The notes below the pieces were generated by a model, which ran no database searches, was not told where the DNA came from, and saw only the letters and a program-made list of their open reading frames with translations. A stretch of DNA of 12,429 nt from an uncultured Bacteroidales bacterium (GTDB lineage Bacteria; Bacteroidota; Bacteroidia; Bacteroidales; UBA932), in NCBI GenBank assembly GCA_937899055.1, contig CALBPX010000019.1, positions 1 to 12,429 on the forward strand. Direction: 5' to 3'. The translations under genes and the position numbers were made by a program. Positions 1-6,210 of the stretch are shown here, piece after piece; position 1 is the first letter of the stretch, and each line of letters begins with the position of its first letter.

Positions 1-256
1 AGCCTTCCTCTATGGCTTTGACCACGTATGAGGAGTCTGACCATACATGAACCGTGGCGTTCTTCCACCTTATGGCCTTAAGCCCCTCTATTACGGCTGT
101 AAGTTCCATACGGTTGTTGGTTGTAGAAGCTTCTCCTCCGCTTAGTTCCTTACGCAGATTCCCGCAAATGAGAACCGCCCCCCAGCCTCCAGGGCCCGGG
201 TTTCCTCTGGACGAACCGTCTGTGTAAAGATATATAGGAGGATGAACTTTTTCCAT
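1..256 (-). CDS. rnhA: Ribonuclease HI, N-terminal part (truncated by window edge)
   Basis: RNase HI cleaves the RNA strand of RNA:DNA hybrids (R-loops, Okazaki primers) in the cytoplasm. The minus-strand frame begins with ATG at 256-254 and stays open to base 1, giving 85 residues; the rest lies outside the window. All three acidic active-site positions in this part are present: D13 in YTDGSSRGNPGPGG, E51 in NNRMELTA and D74 in VWSDSSYVV, matching E. coli D10, E48 and D70. The N-terminus has no extra hybrid-binding domain, so it is the short bacterial form. It starts 3 nt after the pdxA stop and is probably co-transcribed with it. The fourth catalytic Asp cannot be checked. Confidence 0.93.
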   Translation of the reverse strand, partial: MEKVHPPIYLYTDGSSRGNPGPGGWGAVLICGNLRKELSGGEASTTNNRMELTAVIEGLKAIRWKNATVHVWSDSSYVVKAIEEG

Positions 257-259
257 AGG

Positions 260-1351
260 CTACTGGGTCAGATCAGGTTCCTGGTAATCGCCTCTGCGGT
301 CTTCGGGCTGAGGAATCTGCGCCTTGAGCGGATTGGAATGGATTTCCTGATAACGCTCGCGGCTGCGGTAGATGTCTATTGCCAGAAAGATGGCGCTGAG
401 CATGGAGCGCGGGTTGGCCTTGTTCTGGCCTGCTATGTCAAAGGCGGTTCCGTGGTCCGGCGAAGTACGTATCACAGGCAGGCCGGCGGTGTAGTTGACT
501 CCCGTATCAAAAGACAGTGTCTTGAAAGGAATCAGACCCTGATCGTGATACATTGTCAGCACTGCATCGTATTTGGCCTGCAGGGTAGCTGCAAAGAATC
601 CGTCCGGAGGAAAAGGTCCAAAGGTATCTATGCCCTCCGCATTGGCCTCTTTGATTGCAGGAATTATTATGTCGGTTTCCTCGCTGCCCAAGAGCCCCTT
701 GTCGCCGGCATGAGGGTTCAGGCCCAGCACTGCAATCTTGGGCTTTTCTATGCAGAAATCCCTTCGCAGAGACTGATTCATCAGCCTCAGCTTGCTCATT
801 ATTATTTCTTTGTTGATAGATGACGATACCTCTTTCAGAGGAATGTGCATCGTAACAACACCTACACGCAGATTGTCTGAACACATGAACATCAGACCGT
901 CTTTTGCCCCAAAGGTTTCTATGAGATAGCCCGTATGTCCGGCATATTTGAAATGTTCCAGCGTAACTCCCTTCTTGCTGAAAGGTGCTGTAACTATGGC
1001 ATCGATATATCCGGCTTTAGCCTCTTTGACGGCCATTTCCAGAGATGCTATGGCAGCCTTTGCGCTTTCATGAGTCAGGCGGCCCGGCTCTATAGGCAGG
1101 TCGTCCGATGTGCAGTTGACTATGTTCACCCTGTTGGGATGTGCGTTCTTTGCAGAGAGGACCAGGTTTGTGTTAATATTCTCTGTTTCCGGTATATGCT
1201 TGCGGTAATAGCCAAAGGCCTTGGAGGAGCCATAAACTACCGGAGTAAACAATTCCAGAACATTGGCGTTTGAAAGGGCTTTGATAATAACCTCGTACCC
1301 GATTCCGTTGCTGTCGCCCTGGGTAATTCCAATAACTAGTTTCTTTTTCAT
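260..1351 (-). CDS. pdxA: 4-hydroxythreonine-4-phosphate dehydrogenase
   Basis: PdxA is the NAD-dependent enzyme that oxidises 4-phosphohydroxy-L-threonine in the DXP-dependent route to pyridoxal 5'-phosphate; its product is condensed by PdxJ. The protein is 363 residues from the ATG at 1351, a little longer than E. coli PdxA (about 329). The N-terminus reads KLVIGITQGDSNGIGYE, where a TxGDxxGIGxE pattern is typical. The three metal-binding histidines are present: H139 in AGHTGYL, H214 in LNPHAGDKG and H269 in MYHDQGLIPFKTL, matching E. coli H166, H211 and H266 after alignment. An in-frame TTG four codons upstream (1363) would extend the protein, but the ATG directly precedes the conserved strand and is preferred. 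It is the first gene of a pdxA-rnhA pair and is divergent from recG. Confidence 0.96.
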   Translation of the reverse strand: MKKKLVIGITQGDSNGIGYEVIIKALSNANVLELFTPVVYGSSKAFGYYRKHIPETENINTNLVLSAKNAHPNRVNIVNCTSDDLPIEPGRLTHESAKAAIASLEMAVKEAKAGYIDAIVTAPFSKKGVTLEHFKYAGHTGYLIETFGAKDGLMFMCSDNLRVGVVTMHIPLKEVSSSINKEIIMSKLRLMNQSLRRDFCIEKPKIAVLGLNPHAGDKGLLGSEETDIIIPAIKEANAEGIDTFGPFPPDGFFAATLQAKYDAVLTMYHDQGLIPFKTLSFDTGVNYTAGLPVIRTSPDHGTAFDIAGQNKANPRSMLSAIFLAIDIYRSRERYQEIHSNPLKAQIPQPEDRRGDYQEPDLTQ

Positions 1352-1367
1352 ATTAAGGTGCAATTTA

Positions 1368-1375
1368 CAAAAAAA
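1368..1375 (-). promoter_or_regulatory. Weak candidate -7 element for pdxA
   Basis: Read on the minus strand this is TTTTTTTG, one mismatch from the Bacteroidetes TAnnTTTG element. It would start transcription about 10-14 nt before the pdxA ATG. I see no matching TTTG -33 element, and the A-rich stretch makes a chance match easy. Confidence 0.25.
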
Positions 1376-1378
1376 TCA

Positions 1379-1386
1379 TACATTTG
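1379..1386 (+). promoter_or_regulatory. Bacteroidetes-type -7 promoter element for recG
   Basis: TACATTTG matches TAnnTTTG exactly. Transcription would start about 4-7 nt after it. That leaves a leader of roughly 17-20 nt to the ATG at 1410 but almost none to the ATG at 1395, which is one reason for choosing 1410. No good TTTG -33 element is visible at the usual 19-21 nt spacing. Confidence 0.55.
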
Positions 1387-1409
1387 CTACTGTTATGAGT
1401 GCTGCCATA

Positions 1410-3581
1410 ATGGACACGGACATAAAGTACCTTCCTGGCATAGGCCCCAAAAGGGCCGAACTACTGGCCAAGGAAATTGGAGTGCACACTTTTTCGGACA
1501 TGCTTTACTACTTTCCGTTCCGCTGGATAGACAAAAGCAAGATCCACCCTATAAGCAGCATAACAGACAGTCAGCTTCTGGAGGCCGAAGATGCCCCGTC
1601 CTCGTCATACATCCAGATAAGGGGCGTAATAGTCAGAAAAGAACTGGTAGGGTTTTCCGGAGGACGTCCCATCAGAGGCAAGGCCCGTCTGATTGCTACC
1701 ATGCAAGATGCTACGGGCAGCATAGACCTGGTGTTTTTCAGCGGACTGAAATGGATAGGAGAAAAGCTGCGTCAGGGAGAAGAATTCATAGCCTTTGGCA
1801 AACCTACCGCCTTCAACCACAACATTAACCTTGTTCACCCGGAGATATATAAGCCATCAGAAGCCCAGACATATGGAACAGGCTCAATGGCAGGAATTTA
1901 CTCCGTTACGGAAAAGATGAAGAACGGAGGTTTCGGAATAAAGGCCATAACCAAGATCCAAAGCCTGATTCTTGAAAGGGTTGCCGGACATATTCCGGAA
2001 ACACTCCCCCGGTCCATGATAAAAAGCAAAGGCCTGTGCCCTCTGGAAGATGCCCTGAGAAACATACACTTCCCCACCGGAATGCGGGAGCTGGAAGCCG
2101 CGCAGAAGAGGCTCAAGTTTGAAGAGCTCTTTTACCTGCAACTCAGCCTGCTCAAGCAGAAGAACATACGTCTGAGCAAGAGCGGAGGCATAATTATGAC
2201 AAAGGTCGGCGATAATTTCAACCGATGCTATCAGGCTTTGCCATACTCTCTTACAAATGCCCAAAAGAGAGTTATCAAGGAAATGAGGGAAGATATGCGC
2301 AGCGGAAAGCAGATGAACCGCCTGCTGCAGGGCGATGTAGGCTGCGGCAAGACTCTGGTGGCTGTGCTGCTCAGTCTCATTGCCGTTGACAACGGATATC
2401 AGGCCTGCATCATGGCCCCTACAGAAGTACTTGCCAACCAGCATCTTGCAAGCATATCCAAATTCCTGAGGGCAACGGACGCAAAAGTAGCCCTTCTGAC
2501 CGGCAACACCAAGGCAAAAGAACGCCGGCAGATTCTCAAAGACCTGGAAGAGGGCTCCATAAACATAATCGTAGGAACCCACGCCCTCATAGAAGACCGT
2601 GTAAAGTTCAAGGCCCTGGGTCTTGCAATCATAGACGAACAGCACCGCTTCGGGGTTGACCAGCGTAGCCGGCTTTGGAACAAGAACGACGACTCCGCCG
2701 GCAGCCTTACCTCATTACTTCCTCATGTAATGGTGATGACTGCCACCCCTATTCCCAGAACTCTTGCCATGACCCTCTACGGCGACCTTGATGTGAGCAT
2801 CATAGACGAACTCCCTCCAGGCCGTACTCCGGTGGTAACCACGCATGCTTGGGAAAGCCAGCGGAGGCAGGTCTTTGACTTCATGCGCTCCCAGATAGAT
2901 GCAGGGCGTCAGGTCTTTGTGGTATATCCGCTCATAAAAGAAAGCGAAAAGATGGACTATGAAAATCTTGAGGCCGGCTACATGCGCATTATAGAAGAAT
3001 TCAAGACCCCAAAATACATAACTGCCGTAGTCCACGGAAAGATGAAGCCGGAAGACAAAGACATAGACATGAACCTCTTTGCCTCCGGGCGGGCGCATAT
3101 CCTTGTAGCTACCAGCGTAATAGAAGTGGGTGTAGATGTTCCCAACGCAACAGTCATGGTAATAGAGAGCGCCGAACGGTTCGGTCTCAGCCAGCTCCAC
3201 CAGCTCAGAGGCAGAGTAGGAAGAGGAGCTTCCAAGAGCTACTGCATCCTCATGAGCGGTTACAAGCTCAGCAAAGAGAGCCGGAAGCGTCTGGAACTCA
3301 TGTGCCAGACCACAGACGGATTTGTCCTGGCAGAAGAGGATATGAAGATGAGAGGCCCCGGAGACCTCGAGGGCACATCGCAGAGCGGTCTTGCAATTGA
3401 CCTCCATATTTCTTCTTTGTATCGCGATGGAAAATATCTTGAAGAAGCCCGTCAGACTGCCCTTCAGATTCTTGAAGACGACCCTCTGCTCCAAAAACCT
3501 CAGAGCCAGCTGCTTACAGAACGCATTAAAATCCTCCGCAAAGCCGGCAAGGAAATCAAAGACTACTCCTCAATAAGCTGA
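1410..3581 (+). CDS. recG: ATP-dependent DNA helicase RecG
   Basis: RecG is a cytoplasmic double-strand DNA translocase that reverses stalled replication forks and migrates branched recombination intermediates. From the ATG at 1410 it has 723 residues, in the usual range for the family. The N-terminus carries the helix-hairpin-helix-like LPGIGPKRAELL and the wedge/OB region. Walker A is GDVGCGKT (K314), the DExH box is DEQHRFGVDQR (409-419), and motif III is MTATPIPRTLAMTLYGDLD. The C-terminal helicase lobe has TSVIEVGVDVPNAT and QLRGRVGRG (around 598-606). ATG codons at 1395 and 1410 are both in frame; the open frame also runs upstream across the pdxA start, which cannot all be coding. It is probably monocistronic: it is followed by 63 non-coding bases with a new promoter-like element. 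Confidence 0.96.
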   Translation: MDTDIKYLPGIGPKRAELLAKEIGVHTFSDMLYYFPFRWIDKSKIHPISSITDSQLLEAEDAPSSSYIQIRGVIVRKELVGFSGGRPIRGKARLIATMQDATGSIDLVFFSGLKWIGEKLRQGEEFIAFGKPTAFNHNINLVHPEIYKPSEAQTYGTGSMAGIYSVTEKMKNGGFGIKAITKIQSLILERVAGHIPETLPRSMIKSKGLCPLEDALRNIHFPTGMRELEAAQKRLKFEELFYLQLSLLKQKNIRLSKSGGIIMTKVGDNFNRCYQALPYSLTNAQKRVIKEMREDMRSGKQMNRLLQGDVGCGKTLVAVLLSLIAVDNGYQACIMAPTEVLANQHLASISKFLRATDAKVALLTGNTKAKERRQILKDLEEGSINIIVGTHALIEDRVKFKALGLAIIDEQHRFGVDQRSRLWNKNDDSAGSLTSLLPHVMVMTATPIPRTLAMTLYGDLDVSIIDELPPGRTPVVTTHAWESQRRQVFDFMRSQIDAGRQVFVVYPLIKESEKMDYENLEAGYMRIIEEFKTPKYITAVVHGKMKPEDKDIDMNLFASGRAHILVATSVIEVGVDVPNATVMVIESAERFGLSQLHQLRGRVGRGASKSYCILMSGYKLSKESRKRLELMCQTTDGFVLAEEDMKMRGPGDLEGTSQSGLAIDLHISSLYRDGKYLEEARQTALQILEDDPLLQKPQSQLLTERIKILRKAGKEIKDYSSIS

Positions 3582-3608
3582 CAGCACAGTGGCTTAAAAA
3601 AAAGTTTC

Positions 3609-3637
3609 CTAAATTTGTGCAAATCTTTCAAATTTAG
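3609..3637. repeat. 9-bp perfect inverted repeat over the operon promoter
   Basis: The left arm CTAAATTTG (3609-3617) and the right arm CAAATTTAG (3629-3637) are exact reverse complements separated by 11 bases. The left arm contains the -7 element; the right arm falls in the expected 5' leader of the alarmone synthetase gene. The layout would suit a dimeric repressor operator or a small leader hairpin. The arms are AT-rich, so chance remains possible. Confidence 0.5.
3610..3617 (+). promoter_or_regulatory. Bacteroidetes-type -7 promoter element for the alarmone/partner-switch operon
   Basis: TAAATTTG matches TAnnTTTG exactly and is followed by TGC, the same 11 bases as upstream of yicC. It predicts a leader of about 20-25 nt to the ATG at 3645. 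It is the only promoter-like match I found ahead of the six-gene cluster. No clear -33 element is seen. Confidence 0.6.
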
Positions 3638-3644
3638 ATCAACA

Positions 3645-4766
3645 ATGACCCCCACTTTTAATCTGGATGCTTGCTCTCTGAAAATCCTTCAGGAGTTCAA
3701 AGATAAAAAGACGGAATTCGAGCAGGTGGCCGCAGAAGTCAAAAACCTCCTGGAGCAGGTTCTTTCCGGCTCCGGCAAAATATCTTCAAAACTTGAAGGA
3801 CGGCTTAAGGCCAAAGAGCTTGAGGGCGCAGGGCTTCATCTGGCATCCATAGAATACAGGGTAAAGACAGAATACTCTTTGGCAGAAAAACTTGAACGTA
3901 AGGGCAACAAATACGGTTCCCTTGCAGACATTACAGACATTATAGGCCTGAGGGTTATAACGTTCTATACCGATGACGTTGACAAAGTTGCTTCAGCCAT
4001 AGAAAAACTGTTTGAAATAGACTGGGATAATTCTGTGGACAAGAGGAAACTCCTCCAGATAGACAGTTTCGGCTATCTGTCAAGACACTATATATGCAGT
4101 CTGAAAGATTACCCTCATAAATTTGAAATTCAACTCCGTACGGTTCTGCAACACGCCTGGGCCAACATGGATCACGACACCGGCTACAAATCCGGAGTAG
4201 AGATTCCTCAGCGATATTTACGCTCTATGAACCGTCTTGCCGGCATGCTGGAACTGATAGATGATGAATTCAGCAGGATGCGTTCCGAGATTACGGACTA
4301 CAGAAGAAGTATCCGCAACCTTGTTTCTTCCGGCAAACTGGATGAGGTGCCCCTTGACGGAGACACCTTCAAGAGTTATCTGGATCTAAAGCCGTTTGAC
4401 AACCTCAACCGCCATATAGCGTCTATGAATCAAGCAGAAATCCAGCCAGTTTCTCTCATGCAATACCTGCCCATATTCAAAGGGATTGGATGTAAGACCC
4501 TTGGAGATGTAAACAGAATCATAAAGAAGTATTCCGATGCTGCTTATCAGATAGCGAGCTACCAAATGGGGCTCACCGATCTGGATGTCATATCTGCTTC
4601 TCTGGGGCCTCAGAACCTCTGCATAGCCTACATTCTTAAGAACGATGGAGGAAAGGCAGATATGCGATTCCTATACGAACTCATCAACGGAACCCAAAAC
4701 GGCAGTGACGTATGGGCCGAAATGATTATTGAACAGGCCCGGGATCTCCCGTTTATGAACCAATAG
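3645..4766 (+). CDS. RelA/SpoT-domain (p)ppGpp synthetase (single synthetase domain, no HD domain)
   Basis: This is a predicted GTP/GDP pyrophosphokinase that makes a (p)ppGpp-type alarmone from ATP. The protein has 373 residues from the ATG at 3645. The synthetase domain spans about 40-225. It shows the ATP-binding R72/K74 in YRVKTEYSLAEKL, TDIIGLRVITFY (D98, R103) with the catalytic Mg-binding region, the guanine-stacking loop GYLSRHY (Y144, H148), and the FEIQLRTVLQHAWA block (E161, Q163, R165, H170) followed by DHDTGYK. It has no HD, TGS or ACT domain, so it is not a long Rel/SpoT protein. A C-terminal part of about 145 residues (229-373) is mostly helical-looking and I do not recognise it; it makes the protein longer than minimal small alarmone synthetases such as RelQ/RelP. 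A TTG at 3615 is in frame but overlaps the promoter element. The hydrolase gene begins 3 nt downstream. Confidence 0.88.
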   Translation: MTPTFNLDACSLKILQEFKDKKTEFEQVAAEVKNLLEQVLSGSGKISSKLEGRLKAKELEGAGLHLASIEYRVKTEYSLAEKLERKGNKYGSLADITDIIGLRVITFYTDDVDKVASAIEKLFEIDWDNSVDKRKLLQIDSFGYLSRHYICSLKDYPHKFEIQLRTVLQHAWANMDHDTGYKSGVEIPQRYLRSMNRLAGMLELIDDEFSRMRSEITDYRRSIRNLVSSGKLDEVPLDGDTFKSYLDLKPFDNLNRHIASMNQAEIQPVSLMQYLPIFKGIGCKTLGDVNRIIKKYSDAAYQIASYQMGLTDLDVISASLGPQNLCIAYILKNDGGKADMRFLYELINGTQNGSDVWAEMIIEQARDLPFMNQ

Positions 4767-4769
4767 AAA

Positions 4770-5363
4770 ATGGCTAACAAACCCCTTGACACCCAACTGC
4801 TGGACAAAGCCATCATCTTTGCCGTAAAAGCACACTCAGGAACCGAGCGGCGTGGCAAAGGCTTTCCTTACATTGTGCATCCGATGGAAGCTGTTGAAAT
4901 AGTTTCCACAATGACCTCTGATCAGGAACTGTTGGCCGCTGCAGCCCTACACGACACCGTAGAAGACACCTACGTATCTATTGAGATGATACGCAACGAA
5001 TTTGGAGACCGCATTGCCGATATCGTAGAAGCAGAAAGCGATAAAGGCATACCCGGAAAAAGCGATAAAGCCAGTTGGCACGAACGCAAGCAAGCTGCCA
5101 TAGACCGTCTTGCCAAGGCCTCTTTTGAAACCAAGACAGTTGCCCTCGGAGACAAACTCTCCAACATGAGGGCAATAGCCAGAGATTACTCCGTAAAAGG
5201 AGACGAACTGTGGAAAATCTTCACCACAAAAGACCGCAAAGACCATGAGTGGCACTACAGGGGTCTGGCAGAATCGCTGAGAGAACTCAAAGAAACCTTT
5301 GCCTATAAAGAATTCGAAAGACTCATAGAACAGGTTTTCGGAAGGCCTCAAGACACAGAATAA
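4770..5363 (+). CDS. HD-domain small alarmone hydrolase (MESH1/SpoT-HD-like)
   Basis: This is a predicted Mn-dependent 3'-pyrophosphohydrolase that removes (p)ppGpp-type alarmones, in the small stand-alone class related to MESH1. It has 197 residues, essentially only the HD domain. Hydrolase signatures are present in order: ERRGKGFPYIVHPME (basic substrate-binding R27/R28 and metal ligand H37), ALHDTVEDT (H61, D62 and the E65/D66 pair) and VALGDKLSNMRAI (D128, N132, R134). These correspond to the metal and catalytic residues of RSH hydrolases, so the enzyme is expected to be active. It begins 3 nt after the synthetase stop. The pair together therefore covers what a bifunctional Rel does in one chain. 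The substrate could be another alarmone such as (p)ppApp; the sequence does not decide this. Confidence 0.87.
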   Translation: MANKPLDTQLLDKAIIFAVKAHSGTERRGKGFPYIVHPMEAVEIVSTMTSDQELLAAAALHDTVEDTYVSIEMIRNEFGDRIADIVEAESDKGIPGKSDKASWHERKQAAIDRLAKASFETKTVALGDKLSNMRAIARDYSVKGDELWKIFTTKDRKDHEWHYRGLAESLRELKETFAYKEFERLIEQVFGRPQDTE

Positions 5364-5379
5364 CAGACACTATTGCAAG

Positions 5380-6210
5380 ATGACACCAATCAAGATTTCT
5401 CTGGACGACTACATTCTTTCCGGCGGAGGCGCCAACGGAGAGAGCTATGATCATAAGACCGACCCTTCCGTGATGCTCAAGCTCTACTTTCCGGGCAAGA
5501 TTGAGCAGCCTCTGAACGAGATGCTGCTTTCACGTAAGGTTTACGATCTTGGCATACCTACACCTCAACCGGGAGATTATGTAGTAACGGAAAACGGGCG
5601 CTACGGCATCCGCTTCCACAGGATTGCCGGCAAAGTCTCATACTCAAGGGCAACCAGCCAGCATCCGGAAAAGGTAGGGCACTATGCAGCAGAATTCGCC
5701 CAAATGTGTCTGGATCTACACTCGATGCACATAGACACCTCACAGTTTGAAGGAGTAAAGGAGCGCTACTATAAACTCTTGGAAGAGAACCCGTTTTTCT
5801 CAGGCGAGGAAAAAGATAAGATAGGAAAGTTCATAGCCGACACTCCAGACGAAGACTGCCCCTTACATGGAGACCTCCAGTACAGCAATGCCATCTTTGC
5901 CTCAGACAAGCGCTATTTCATAGACTTGGGAGATTTCGGCTGGGGGAACCACCTCTTTGATGTGGCTATGGTCTATCTGTGCTGCTGCCTGAGCAGCCCG
6001 GCATTCATACTGGAAACATACCATCTGTCCCAACCGCTGGCCGTTAAATTCTGGAACTGCTTTGCTCCGGTCTATTTCGGGTCCGGCATGTCGCTGAAGG
6101 AAATTGAAGAGATGATACTCCCCTATGCAGGACTCAAGACCTTGATTATAGAAAAAAACACAAACTGCCCTATGCCTGAATTCAGGGCCGCCCTAAAAAG
6201 CATATTATGA
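5380..6210 (+). CDS. APH/choline-kinase-fold phosphotransferase (TIGR02172-like)
   Basis: This protein of 276 residues has the protein-kinase-like fold of aminoglycoside phosphotransferases. Visible motifs are the glycine-rich loop LSGGGANGESYDH (13-25), the ATP-anchoring lysine in VMLKLY (K34), a likely partner glutamate E47, the catalytic loop HGDLQYSN (H163-N170, base D165) and the metal-binding IDLGDFGWG (D182, D185). From memory the overall pattern resembles the TIGR02172 family first described as paralogs in Fibrobacter; I cannot confirm this by search. The substrate is unknown and may be a small molecule or a protein. Nothing specific points to antibiotic resistance. It starts 16 nt after the hydrolase, and its stop overlaps the start of the sensor phosphatase gene (ATGA), which suggests translational coupling. 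Confidence 0.8.
   Translation: MTPIKISLDDYILSGGGANGESYDHKTDPSVMLKLYFPGKIEQPLNEMLLSRKVYDLGIPTPQPGDYVVTENGRYGIRFHRIAGKVSYSRATSQHPEKVGHYAAEFAQMCLDLHSMHIDTSQFEGVKERYYKLLEENPFFSGEEKDKIGKFIADTPDEDCPLHGDLQYSNAIFASDKRYFIDLGDFGWGNHLFDVAMVYLCCCLSSPAFILETYHLSQPLAVKFWNCFAPVYFGSGMSLKEIEEMILPYAGLKTLIIEKNTNCPMPEFRAALKSIL

Noticed and set aside
242..1273. Plus-strand open frames over pdxA (242-823, 935-1273)
   Set aside because: Antisense shadows of a clear PdxA with all metal ligands; no domain or start signal supports them.
1884..3494. Long open frames on the minus strand (1884-2645 and 2715-3494)
   Set aside because: They lie fully antisense to recG, whose helicase motifs are intact across the whole stretch; the translations are Cys/aromatic-rich with no recognisable domain.
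3645..5363. Confident call as a toxSAS toxin-antitoxin pair
   Set aside because: The synthetase is longer than typical toxSAS proteins, and the pair sits inside a larger operon with signalling genes; toxicity cannot be judged from sequence, so it is kept only as an alternative.
5380..6210. Aminoglycoside resistance gene
   Set aside because: Only the general APH-fold catalytic motifs are shared; no specific resistance subfamily is recognised and the context is signalling.
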